NCBI RefSeq assembly: GCF_003259525.1
Contig: NZ_QLLO01000002.1
Location: 186,001-250,000 of the forward strand
From: Olleya aquimaris
GTDB lineage: Bacteria > Bacteroidota > Bacteroidia > Flavobacteriales > Flavobacteriaceae
Direction: 5' to 3'
Length of the DNA: 64,000 nt
Positions 53,084 to 61,993 of the stretch are shown one piece after another. The translations under genes were made by a program, and so were the position numbers. Every line of letters begins with the position of its first letter. Positions within the stretch are counted from its first letter, which is position 1. A model generated the notes under the pieces. It did not search any database, was not told where the DNA came from, and saw only the letters and a program-made list of their open reading frames with translations.

Positions 53084-54484
53084 GTGAATAGCAAAAAAGT
53101 ATTTGTTTTTTTTCCTGATGGTGTAGGTTTGCGCAACTTCGCCTTTACCAATTTTAAAACTATTGGCGAGCAAATGGGTTTTGATATTACCTATTGGAAT
53201 AATACCGTTTTTTCTTTACAAGATAATCTAGGATTTAAAGAAGTAAAGATTAACAATCACCAGATTCATCCTTTAACTCCACTATATTCTCGTGCGCGTA
53301 AACGAGCCGAATTGAATGTCTCTAGAGACAAATTTAAAGACGATGTTTATCCTACCTATAAATTTCCGTTTAATTATAAAGGACTCAAAAATACATTTAA
53401 AAGTCTCTACACCAAATGGTTGATAGGGTTGTATTCATCCGAAAAAGGTGTTGAAAAAATTCGTCAAAAAATAAATAGTCTAGAGCGTCAAAATCCTAAA
53501 TACGCTTATTGCAAAGCGCAATTAGAACAACATCAACCTGACTTAATATTTTGTACCACCCAACGTGCTACTCAATCTATTAGTGCCTTATTAGCAGCAC
53601 AAGATTTAGGGATTCCAACAGTTGCATTTGTGTATTCTTGGGATAATGTCCCAAAAGCCATGCAAGTGGTAGAAACCGATTATTATTGTGTTTGGAGTGA
53701 TTTAATGAAAGAGGAAGTCTTAAAATACTATCCTTTTGTAAAAGAGGAGCAGGTGTTTGTAACTGGTACACCACAGTTTGAACCACATTATGATGACAAC
53801 TTAAAACAAAGTCGAGAAGACTTTTTTAACGCTTATAATTTAGATGTCAATAAAAAATACATCTGCTATTCTGGTGATGATGAAACCACGTCACCTTTAG
53901 ATCAATACTATCTTGAAGATTTAGCCAATGCTGTGAGAAGCCTAAATAGGAAAGGCGAAAACTTAGGCATTATCTATAGAAAATGTCCAGTAGATTTTAC
54001 TTCTCGTTACGATGCGGTCCTTGAAGCTCATAAAGATATTATTGAAGTATTAGATCCTATTTGGAAGCCAATTGGTGACCAATGGAATCAAGTATTACCA
54101 GCAAAAGAAGATTTTAACATGCTGTATAATGTGTGTGAACATTCTGAGTTTGTAACCAACGTGTGTTCTTCTACGGTTTTTGATTTTGTAGCACACAACA
54201 AGCCTTGTATTTATTATAATTACGAGCAACCACAACTTAAAAAAGGGATAAGAGATATTGGACAGAATTATAAGTATGTGCATTTTAGAAGTATGCCAAG
54301 TGATAAAGCTGCTGTGTTTTGTACCAATAAACACGATTTAGAAGGCTTGGTAAAGCAAATTTTAGATGGACAACTGTCTAATGTAGAGGAAGGCAAACAA
54401 TGGTATGAGATTGTTGTTGGTAAAGCGCCAACTGAAGCATCAAAAAATATATGGTCTGCCATAAACACCATTTTAAATAAATAA
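53084..54484 (+). CDS. Putative GT-B glycosyltransferase, family not recognised
   Basis: This 466-aa protein starts at GTG (MNSKKVFVFFPDGVGLRNF). The middle has LIFCTTQRATQSISALLAAQ and a Rossmann-like AFVYSWDNVPKAMQV. A donor-like half has KYICYSGDDETTSPLD and LGIIYRKCPVDF. A late block, EFVTNVCSSTVFDFVAHNKP (about 362-381), resembles the donor-binding helix of TagF/CDP-glycerol and Kdo-transferase-like GT-B enzymes. No family is firmly recognised. Its position after the CMP-nonulosonate genes suggests it may use that donor; this is inference only. Confidence 0.65.
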   Translation: MNSKKVFVFFPDGVGLRNFAFTNFKTIGEQMGFDITYWNNTVFSLQDNLGFKEVKINNHQIHPLTPLYSRARKRAELNVSRDKFKDDVYPTYKFPFNYKGLKNTFKSLYTKWLIGLYSSEKGVEKIRQKINSLERQNPKYAYCKAQLEQHQPDLIFCTTQRATQSISALLAAQDLGIPTVAFVYSWDNVPKAMQVVETDYYCVWSDLMKEEVLKYYPFVKEEQVFVTGTPQFEPHYDDNLKQSREDFFNAYNLDVNKKYICYSGDDETTSPLDQYYLEDLANAVRSLNRKGENLGIIYRKCPVDFTSRYDAVLEAHKDIIEVLDPIWKPIGDQWNQVLPAKEDFNMLYNVCEHSEFVTNVCSSTVFDFVAHNKPCIYYNYEQPQLKKGIRDIGQNYKYVHFRSMPSDKAAVFCTNKHDLEGLVKQILDGQLSNVEEGKQWYEIVVGKAPTEASKNIWSAINTILNK

Positions 54485-55152
54485 TGGAAGATTATTATAA
54501 TAAATTAAAAAACGACTTTTTAATACAAGACCAATCACTATTAAGATTTGGTAGTATTGGTGATGGAGGTTATTTTTTAAGACCAGAAACCATCACCAAT
54601 TCTAATGTATTATTTAGTGGTGGTATTTCTTCTAATTTAGAATTTGAATATGACTTATTTAGATTCAACGAGAGGTTACAAATTATAATGGTTGATCCTA
54701 CAGTTTCAGGTAACAAATTAGTATTAAAAGGATTAGCAAGATTGTTTTTTAAAAAACCTGATAAAATTCGCTATTTGTTTAATGCGTTGATATTTAATTT
54801 TTTAATTCGACAAAAGCGTTGCGAACATTTAAAGTTGTGGTTAAATACTGATAATAGTATTTTAAAGTTAAGTAAACACAAACTAAAAGCGGATGATAAA
54901 ATTTTATTAAAGTTTGATATTGAAGGTGGTGAGTATGATTTTTTTGATGAAATCACATCAAATTTAAGCCAATTTTCAGCTCTGGTTTTCGAGTTTCATG
55001 ATGTGCATAAAATGCATAACGAAGTCTATAATTTTTTGCAAAAATGTTCAACACAATTTAACTTAGTGTATTTAGGTATAAATCCTTCAGGAGGATTTGA
55101 TGGGTCAAACAGACCTAAGTGTATTGAGGTGACTTTAGAACCAAAAAAATAA
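54484..55152 (+). CDS. FkbM-like methyltransferase domain protein
   Basis: This 222-aa protein has FGSIGDGGYFLRPE (about 22-35), and the late segment KILLKFDIEGGEYDFFDEI (about 139-157), which matches the FkbM motif (K-x-D-x-E-G-x-E). It is followed by ALVFEFHDVHKMH. The classical glycine-rich SAM motif is weak (VLFSGGISSNLEFE may replace it). FkbM-type enzymes O-methylate sugars or polyketides. It starts in the stop codon of the previous gene. Confidence 0.7.
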   Translation: MEDYYNKLKNDFLIQDQSLLRFGSIGDGGYFLRPETITNSNVLFSGGISSNLEFEYDLFRFNERLQIIMVDPTVSGNKLVLKGLARLFFKKPDKIRYLFNALIFNFLIRQKRCEHLKLWLNTDNSILKLSKHKLKADDKILLKFDIEGGEYDFFDEITSNLSQFSALVFEFHDVHKMHNEVYNFLQKCSTQFNLVYLGINPSGGFDGSNRPKCIEVTLEPKK

Positions 55153-55156
55153 CGCT

Positions 55157-56308
55157 ATGCACATCGCTTTCCTTACATCAGAATATCCACATCCTAAAGT
55201 GCCTCACGCAGCAGGAATAGCGACTAGTATTAAAAACCTTGCAGTTACTTTAGTTAACAAAGGGGTTAGGATTACCGTTTTTGTATACCACCAAAACGAG
55301 GATGCTATTATAGACGATGACGGTGTCACTATCCATTTGATAGCAAAAAAAAAATATAGCCTATTCACTTGGTATTTTTACAGAAAACACTTGCAACACT
55401 ATATTAACAGAGTGGTTGTAACAGAGAATATACACCTTCTGGAAGCTCCAGATTGGACAGGAATCACTGCATTTATGCATTTAAAGGCACCGCTAGTGAT
55501 TCGGTTTCATGGAAGTGATGCGTATTTCTGTAAGTTAGATAAAAGACCACAGAAATTTAAAAACTTTGTGTTTGAAAAATTGGCACTACTCAAAGCCAAA
55601 GCCTACATAGCACCAACCACTTTTGCTGGTCAAGAAACCGCTAAAATTTTCGGTTTACACCGAAAAAAAATTAAAACCATACATTATGGCTTACAGTTAG
55701 ACCATTTTAATAATGAAACGCCTAATGTCTATGACGATAAGACGCTATTGTATATTGGAACCCTCATTAGAAAAAAAGGCGTTTTAGAATTAGCAGAAAT
55801 CTTTAATAAAGTTATAGAAGTTGAGCCTCATGCTAAATTAAAATTAATAGGTGGTGATGCACCAGATGTAAAAACAGGAACCTCTTCAACCTATGCTTTA
55901 ATGCAAAATGTATTCTCTGACAAAGCAAAATTAAACGTTGAGTATTTAGGTAAAATTCCTTATTCTGAGGTTAAACATCAAATCAAACAAGCCCATGTTT
56001 GTATATTTCCAAGTTTTGCTGAAACACTAGGCATGGTTACTATTGAAAGTATGGCGTTACAAAAACCAGTGGTCAATACTAGTATTGGTTGGGCACAAGA
56101 GCTGATAGACGATGGTGTAAATGGCTATTTGGTGCATCCTTCAGATATAGATACCTATAGTCAAAAAATAGTGCATCTTTTTAACGACAAAGCATTAAGT
56201 TTAAAAATGGGGCAACAAGCACGTCTAAAAGTGGAGTCTACTTTTGACATCAACAGCATTGCAGATAAAAATATAGAATACTACCAATCTATTATTTCAA
56301 AAAAATAA
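55157..56308 (+). CDS. Glycosyltransferase, GT4 family
   Basis: This 383-aa GT-B enzyme begins IAFLTSEYPHPKVPHAAGIA, followed by LLEAPDWTGITAFMHL and VIRFHGSDAYFC. The donor domain has LLYIGTLIRKKGVLELAEIF, LKLIGGDAPD and FPSFAETLGMVTIESMALQK with NTSIGWAQELIDDG. It lies 4 nt after the FkbM-like gene. Specificity unknown. Confidence 0.88.
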   Translation: MHIAFLTSEYPHPKVPHAAGIATSIKNLAVTLVNKGVRITVFVYHQNEDAIIDDDGVTIHLIAKKKYSLFTWYFYRKHLQHYINRVVVTENIHLLEAPDWTGITAFMHLKAPLVIRFHGSDAYFCKLDKRPQKFKNFVFEKLALLKAKAYIAPTTFAGQETAKIFGLHRKKIKTIHYGLQLDHFNNETPNVYDDKTLLYIGTLIRKKGVLELAEIFNKVIEVEPHAKLKLIGGDAPDVKTGTSSTYALMQNVFSDKAKLNVEYLGKIPYSEVKHQIKQAHVCIFPSFAETLGMVTIESMALQKPVVNTSIGWAQELIDDGVNGYLVHPSDIDTYSQKIVHLFNDKALSLKMGQQARLKVESTFDINSIADKNIEYYQSIISKK

Positions 56309-56313
56309 TACTA

Positions 56314-57270
56314 ATGACTTTTAAAAAGTTAATGCAATTTTTAAGTAAAAAAAAGAAAAAGCAAATGTTGTTTTTTCATTACTTAAAATACTTTAGTTTG
56401 AAGCAACCCAAACACAAACAAATTGTTATTTGTTTTGATGGTTTGTTTACACATGGTGGATGGGTTGATCGTTTAAAAGGTATCGTATCGTTTTATCAAA
56501 TCGCTCAAGAATTAGGTTACGACTTTAAAATACTATTTGATAACCCTTTTAACCTCTCTACCTTATTAGCACCTAATGTAGTGGACTGGGAGTTAAAAAG
56601 AAGTGCTTTAACTTGGCATCCCACCCAAACTAAATGCTTGTATTTGGTGAATAATTTTAAAGCTAACCCATTACAACTAATTAAAACATCTAAAGCAAAT
56701 ACCTTTTATGTGTATGCTAATATAGATTATTCTAAAGCTACGTTTCCAAAATTAGATACTCAAGCTCTAGAACAAAAATGGAGAGCCGATTTTAATGCAT
56801 TATTTAAAAAGAGTGAATTATTAGACAAAAAGCTAAAAGTAATAACTTCAGAACCTTACATAGCATTTCATTCCAGATTTACTACGCTTATGGGTGATTT
56901 TGTTGACACTACAAGTAAAGTGCTTTCTGTAACAGAAAAAGAACAATTAAGCCAGAAACTACTAGCAATTATTAATCGCGTGAAAGCAGAAAGTAATATC
57001 AACACTTATGTGTTTTCTGATAGTATTAATTTTATTAATTATATTAAACAAAATACAACTGTTAAAGTCGTTGAAGGGAATCCGTTTCATATGGATAACT
57101 TCACCAAAAGCACACATCTTGAAGGACATTTAAAAACGGTAATCGATTTTTTTATGATTGCTAATAGTGAGAACGTTTATTTTTTAAACGTCAAACCTAT
57201 GTATAATAGTAGTTTTTCAAAATATGCTGCTATTATCGGAAATACTGATTTTCAAGTTTTAGAAGCATGA
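56314..57270 (+). CDS. Fucosyltransferase-like protein (GT11/GT23/GT65-like motifs)
   Basis: This 318-aa protein has a very basic start. Its first motif FTHGGWVDRLKGIVSFYQ (about 45-62) resembles the GG-x-G-x-R-L GDP-fucose site of GT11/GT23-type fucosyltransferases. YIAFHSRFTTLMGD (about 187-200) matches the H-x-R motif of these enzymes. ENVYFLNVKPMYNSSFSKYA (about 285-304) matches the late S-x-F-S-x-x-A block. The resemblance is by eye. gmd and fcl in the same locus would supply the donor. It overlaps the next gene by 4 nt. Confidence 0.6.
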   Translation: MTFKKLMQFLSKKKKKQMLFFHYLKYFSLKQPKHKQIVICFDGLFTHGGWVDRLKGIVSFYQIAQELGYDFKILFDNPFNLSTLLAPNVVDWELKRSALTWHPTQTKCLYLVNNFKANPLQLIKTSKANTFYVYANIDYSKATFPKLDTQALEQKWRADFNALFKKSELLDKKLKVITSEPYIAFHSRFTTLMGDFVDTTSKVLSVTEKEQLSQKLLAIINRVKAESNINTYVFSDSINFINYIKQNTTVKVVEGNPFHMDNFTKSTHLEGHLKTVIDFFMIANSENVYFLNVKPMYNSSFSKYAAIIGNTDFQVLEA

Positions 57271-58823
57271 TTATATTAGTCCATCAACATCATACAATCA
57301 CTCAAGTTTTGGATGCTCAACAGCAACCCATTACTGCTGGATTTGTTATTGGAGAGACTATAACTAAAACCCTTCAAAAAATTGCTCAATCTAGAACAGA
57401 TGCTCTTATTATTTGGTGTGAACAACAGTATTTAGAGTTTTTAAATGTTGATGATTTATCTAAAATTTTTCATCACCAACGTGTGCTGGCTAGTTATAAC
57501 TTGACACAGACACATTATTTACCCAAGCACATTGGATATGTTGAGCGTTCTTATTTTTTAAAAGTGAATAAAAGCGTCACCTTTCCAACATGGTTAATGA
57601 GCAGTCAAGTTGGAGGTGTTCATGCTTCAGTTTTAACTCATTTAAAAGAGGATTTAAATTTTCTAGAACCCTTTGACTATTTTTTAAATTCTTTAGCTAA
57701 ACGCGCTATGGTTGAGGGATTGTTTTGTTATTCTGAACCTAGTTTATTGCTACCAAATACTTCAGCCAAAACTGAAACTAAACACGCATCAACATGCACC
57801 TTGTTTAAGTTTGTTAAGCAACACTACAAATGGGTTTGGGTGTTTTTCTTGAGTGCATGCTATTTGATTTACGATAGAAAATTTACCTTTTTTCCTTTGC
57901 TAAAAAGTTTGTTTTATAAACAGCTATCCACTCACTTTAATTTAGATCAGATTTCTATTCAATCCACTAAACAAGTCATTAAAAACAAAGATATCGATGT
58001 TATCATCCCAACTATTGGTAGAAAGCACTATTTGTATGATGTTTTAAAAGATTTATCCGTTCAGACTATATTACCCAAAAACGTTATTATTGTTGAGCAA
58101 AACCCATTAGAAGACTCTGTTTCAGAATTAGACTATTTAAAAACTCACGATTGGCCTTTCAACATCAAACATACTTTTACACATCAATCTGGTGTTTGTA
58201 ATGCACGTAATTTGGCTTTATCACAAGTTGAAAGCGAATGGACCTTTTTAGGTGATGATGATAATAGATTTGAAGCCCATTTAATTGAAACACTTTTTAA
58301 CCATATTAAACAATATGGTGTGCAAGTGGGTACAACCGTTTATTTACAACCAAACGAAACGCAAACCTATTTAAAAACAGCCCAAACTAGTATTTTTGGT
58401 GCAGGAAATAGTATCATTAAATCTAGTCTAATCAAGCAAGTTAAGTTTAACATGAATTTTGAATTTAACTACGGAGAAGATAATGATTTTGGTATGCAAT
58501 TAAGACATTTGGGTGAAGATGTAGTGTATTTTGCAGACATTAAAATCACGCATTTAAAGGCGCCAATTGGTGGTTATCGTACCAAAGTCAAACAGCTTTG
58601 GGCGGATGATGTCGTCCAACCTAAACCATCTCCAACCATCATGTTATTAAACGAAACTTATTTTACAAAACACCAATTACTAGGTTACAAATTGTTATTA
58701 GGTTTACGCAGTTTTAAACATAGTCCAACTAAAAATCCATTTGCTTATATTAAGCAGTATAAAAAACAATGGAAACGTAGCCAATTTTGGAGCACCACAC
58801 TCCAGTCTAAAACCCATGCTTAA
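57267..58823 (+). CDS. Two-part glycosyltransferase: unknown N-terminal region, membrane-associated segment, GT2 domain
   Basis: This 518-aa protein is longer than other GT2 members here. Residues 1-185 have no motif I recognise; DALIIWCEQQYLEFLN suggests a degenerate GT-like fold. A hydrophobic segment (WVWVFFLSACYLIYD) lies around 192-206. From about 243 a GT2 domain starts: DIDVIIPTIGRKHYLYDVL, QSGVCNARNLAL, then WTFLGDDDNRFEAH (about 326-339) and the late YGEDNDFGMQLRHLGEDVVY. It ends in a Lys/Arg/Trp-rich tail. Confidence 0.75.
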   Translation: MIILVHQHHTITQVLDAQQQPITAGFVIGETITKTLQKIAQSRTDALIIWCEQQYLEFLNVDDLSKIFHHQRVLASYNLTQTHYLPKHIGYVERSYFLKVNKSVTFPTWLMSSQVGGVHASVLTHLKEDLNFLEPFDYFLNSLAKRAMVEGLFCYSEPSLLLPNTSAKTETKHASTCTLFKFVKQHYKWVWVFFLSACYLIYDRKFTFFPLLKSLFYKQLSTHFNLDQISIQSTKQVIKNKDIDVIIPTIGRKHYLYDVLKDLSVQTILPKNVIIVEQNPLEDSVSELDYLKTHDWPFNIKHTFTHQSGVCNARNLALSQVESEWTFLGDDDNRFEAHLIETLFNHIKQYGVQVGTTVYLQPNETQTYLKTAQTSIFGAGNSIIKSSLIKQVKFNMNFEFNYGEDNDFGMQLRHLGEDVVYFADIKITHLKAPIGGYRTKVKQLWADDVVQPKPSPTIMLLNETYFTKHQLLGYKLLLGLRSFKHSPTKNPFAYIKQYKKQWKRSQFWSTTLQSKTHA

Positions 58824-59847
58824 ACTATACACAAATACAAACTTTTTAACCGAAACGTATCGACGTCAAGTCTTTCCGTTACTGTTTGATTTGGTATTTA
58901 AAAAAAACGACACCTTATTGTCTAAATATCAATTGGTAGCTGCTATTGAAGATGCAGATGTTGTCGTATTTCCTGCAGATTATGCTGTTTTTTTAAAACA
59001 AAAACACGCATGTACCACATTGTTACATTTAGCTAAACAGCATCAAAAACCTATTTGGATATACACTGCAGGAGATTATGGGTTTACCAATTACATACCA
59101 AATAGTTATACCTTTAGATTAGGTGGTTTTGATAGCCAATTAGACACTAATACGTTTGTAATCCCATCTTTTATTAATGATCCTTATGACACTTTTTTAC
59201 CACAAGGTTTTTCAGCTTTAAAAAAAGACAGCACACCCAGTATTGGATTTGTTGGTCATGCGCAATCTGGTTTTAAAAAGTATGTTAAAGAGTATACCAA
59301 TCATTTAAAATACCGTATTAAAAGAGCGTTTAACGTGATTCTAGCGGACCAACAATCGTTTTACCCTTCCAGTATAAAACGCGCCAAGTATTTAAGTCAA
59401 TTAGCTGTTAATGACCAACTAAATACGCAGTTTATTTTACGACACCACTACAGAGCAGGTTCGCAGTCTGAATTAACCCAAAAAGAAAGTTCAAAACAGT
59501 TTTATGACAATATGTTTAATAATGCATATACCTTATGTTTAAGAGGTGTCGGTAATTTTTCAGTCCGTTTTTACGAGACCTTAGCAGTAGGGCGCATCCC
59601 TATTTTAATAAATACAGATTGTCGTTTACCTTTATCTTCCAAAATAGATTGGTCTAAACATTGTTTGATTATAGAGGAGAAAGGTAAGGTACCCATTGCA
59701 GAGCAGATTTTAAAATTTCATAATTCATTAACTGAAACCGCATTTGAAAATTTACAAACCTCAAACAGAGATTTGTGGTTAAACACTTTACGAAGAGAAC
59801 CCTATTTTTTAGAAATTTACAACCAGTTTAAAACCAAACAACAATAA
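58816..59847 (+). CDS. Exostosin-like glycosyltransferase (GT47-like)
   Basis: The start at 58816 (ATG overlapping the stop of the previous gene) gives 343 aa; a longer TTG frame begins at 58741 but reads through the upstream gene. It begins MLKLYTNTNFLTETY. GFVGHAQSGFKKYVKEY lies near 165-181. The exostosin hallmark NAYTLCLRGVGNFSVRFYET, followed by LAVGRIPILIN, lies near 254-285, where the donor nucleotide-sugar is bound. The family adds glucuronate, xylose, galactose and others; specificity unknown. Confidence 0.75.
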   Translation: MLKLYTNTNFLTETYRRQVFPLLFDLVFKKNDTLLSKYQLVAAIEDADVVVFPADYAVFLKQKHACTTLLHLAKQHQKPIWIYTAGDYGFTNYIPNSYTFRLGGFDSQLDTNTFVIPSFINDPYDTFLPQGFSALKKDSTPSIGFVGHAQSGFKKYVKEYTNHLKYRIKRAFNVILADQQSFYPSSIKRAKYLSQLAVNDQLNTQFILRHHYRAGSQSELTQKESSKQFYDNMFNNAYTLCLRGVGNFSVRFYETLAVGRIPILINTDCRLPLSSKIDWSKHCLIIEEKGKVPIAEQILKFHNSLTETAFENLQTSNRDLWLNTLRREPYFLEIYNQFKTKQQ

Positions 59848-60845
59848 TGAATTTGTCTTTTTCATTAGTCATTTGCACCTATATGCGACCAAAAGCGATT
59901 GTTACGCTTTTAGAGTCGGTAGCTTTGCAAACACTTTATCCAGATGAGATTTTAATTATTGACGGTTCTACAACAAATGCTACAGAAGAGGCTTTAAAAA
60001 CAAAAGCTTTTAATAATCTTAGCTATTTTAAAGTTGATGACAACCATAGAGGTTTAACTAAGCAACGTAATTTTGGAATTAGTAAAGTAGATAAAAACAG
60101 TGCTATTATTTGTTTTTTGGATGACGATGTTGTTTTAGAGTCAGATTATTTTGAACACTTATTATCTACTTATACTACACATCCAAACGCTTTGGCAGTA
60201 GGCGGTTATATTACCAATGAAGTCCAGTGGGACACATCAGACCACAAAAACAACTCCTCTAAATTTTATTATGATGGATGGATGCGTAACGAGCCTTCTC
60301 GGTTTAAAATAAGACGTTTTTTTGGATTGCAGCCAGATACTAAACCTGGTTTTTTACCTACGTTTGCTCATGGACGCTCAGTAAGTTTTTTACCACCTTC
60401 GGGAAACATTTATGAAGTTGAGCAAATTATGGGAGGCGTGTCTAGTTATAAACGGGAAGTGTTTGATCAATTATCATTTTCAACGTATTTTGAAGGCTAT
60501 GGCTTGTATGAAGATGCAGACTTCTCTATTAGATTGGCTAACATAGGAGCGTTATATATTAATACTAATGCTAGATTGGCTCATTTTCATGATGGTTCTG
60601 GACGTCCTAATCAATACAACTATGGTAAAATGGTGGTAAGAAATAGTTGGTATGTTTGGCGCGTTAAATACCCTAATCCAAGTTTAAAAGCACGATTTAA
60701 ATTTCATGCTACCGAGTTGTTGCTCATGACTATTAGATTTACAAATATCTTTACCTCTAAAGACAAATTAAAAGCTTTTACAGAAACTGCAGGTCGTAAA
60801 ATGGGCTGGCTTTCGCTTATCTTTAACAAACCCAACATTCAATAA
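59847..60845 (+). CDS. Glycosyltransferase, GT2 family
   Basis: This 332-aa GT-A enzyme has FSLVICTYMRPKAIVTLL (5-22), ILIIDGSTTNATEEAL, and the DxD block IICFLDDDVVLESDYFEHL (about 90-108). A typical GT2 catalytic block is seen in YEDADFSIRLANIGALY (about 217-233), with HFHDGSGRPN. Its ATG sits in the stop codon of the preceding gene. The C-terminal part is basic and weakly hydrophobic. Specificity unknown. Confidence 0.88.
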   Translation: MNLSFSLVICTYMRPKAIVTLLESVALQTLYPDEILIIDGSTTNATEEALKTKAFNNLSYFKVDDNHRGLTKQRNFGISKVDKNSAIICFLDDDVVLESDYFEHLLSTYTTHPNALAVGGYITNEVQWDTSDHKNNSSKFYYDGWMRNEPSRFKIRRFFGLQPDTKPGFLPTFAHGRSVSFLPPSGNIYEVEQIMGGVSSYKREVFDQLSFSTYFEGYGLYEDADFSIRLANIGALYINTNARLAHFHDGSGRPNQYNYGKMVVRNSWYVWRVKYPNPSLKARFKFHATELLLMTIRFTNIFTSKDKLKAFTETAGRKMGWLSLIFNKPNIQ

Positions 60846-61993
60846 TGCGATTTTTAATCATCACACATGTTTTACATAAGTCTCAAAATAAGCACTGGTT
60901 TGCTTACGCACCATACGTGCGCGAAATGAATTTGTGGTTAAAATATGTTGATGAGGTCGAGATAGTTGCGCCAAAAACCAATCAACCCATTACAGATATT
61001 GATATTGTTTATCAACATGAAAAAATAATCTTAACAGAAATACCCTCTATTGCATTTGTAACGTTTGGTCGGACATTACTGTCTTTATTATCCTTGCCAT
61101 TTATACTGTATAAATTATATCAAGCTTGTCGTCGTGCAGATCATATTCATTTACGTTGTCCTGGAAATATTGGATTGTTAGGGTGTTTGGTGCAGATGTT
61201 ATTTCCCCAAAAAATAAAAACAGCAAAATACGCAGGAAATTGGGATCCACATGCTGTGCAACCCTTAAGTTATCGGATTCAGAAAAAACTATTATCCAAT
61301 ACCTCTTTAACTAAAAATATGACAGCATTAGTCTATGGACATTGGAATAATCAAACCAAAAATATTAAACCCTTTTATACTGCAACCTTTAACAATGAAG
61401 ATAGAGAAGATATCAATCTAAGAGATTATTCAGGACACTTACATTTTGTTTTTGTTGGTAGTTTGGTTAAAGGAAAACGACCTTTGCTGGCTATTCAAAT
61501 TGTTGAATCTTTAAAACAAAAAGGTTATTCTGTAGCTTTAGATATTTATGGTGATGGTATTTTAAAAGAAGAATTACAAGATTATATAACTAAAAATAAT
61601 TTATCTACATGTTTTCGTTTACACGGAAATCAAACCAGAGACACCATTAAAACTGCATTACAATCGGCACATTTTATTCTATTAGCTTCTCAATCTGAAG
61701 GTTGGCCAAAAGCTTTAGCCGAAGCTATGTTTTTTGGAGTTATACCCATTGCAACGTCTATATCTTGCGTGCCAGATATGTTAGATTACGGTAAACGAGG
61801 CATTTTAATTGAACCCCATGTTACTGATGCAGTGCGTAAGATAGAAGCGGTATTAAATAACATGGAACAATTGTCTAAAATGTCTAAAAACGCCTTACAG
61901 TGGTCGCAACAGTATACTTTAGATGTTTTTGAAGAGGATATTAAAAAACTAATAGAAAAAGGATCTACTCATTCAAAAAACAATGATGAATAA
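60845..61993 (+). CDS. Glycosyltransferase, GT4 family
   Basis: This 382-aa GT-B enzyme begins MRFLIITHVLHKSQNKHWFA and has YAPYVREMNLW. A hydrophobic patch (LLSLLSLPFILYKLYQ, about 79-94) may dock on the membrane. The donor domain shows FVFVGSLVKGKRPLLAI, LDIYGDGILKEEL, and LASQSEGWPKALAEAMFFG with CVPDMLDYGKRGILI. It overlaps the next gene by 11 nt. Confidence 0.88.
   Translation: MRFLIITHVLHKSQNKHWFAYAPYVREMNLWLKYVDEVEIVAPKTNQPITDIDIVYQHEKIILTEIPSIAFVTFGRTLLSLLSLPFILYKLYQACRRADHIHLRCPGNIGLLGCLVQMLFPQKIKTAKYAGNWDPHAVQPLSYRIQKKLLSNTSLTKNMTALVYGHWNNQTKNIKPFYTATFNNEDREDINLRDYSGHLHFVFVGSLVKGKRPLLAIQIVESLKQKGYSVALDIYGDGILKEELQDYITKNNLSTCFRLHGNQTRDTIKTALQSAHFILLASQSEGWPKALAEAMFFGVIPIATSISCVPDMLDYGKRGILIEPHVTDAVRKIEAVLNNMEQLSKMSKNALQWSQQYTLDVFEEDIKKLIEKGSTHSKNNDE

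Noticed and set aside
58741-58815. Longer frame for the exostosin-like gene starting at TTG 58741
   Set aside because: The 25 extra residues lie within the coding region of the preceding gene and are not conserved-looking; the ATG at 58816 gives the usual short stop/start overlap.
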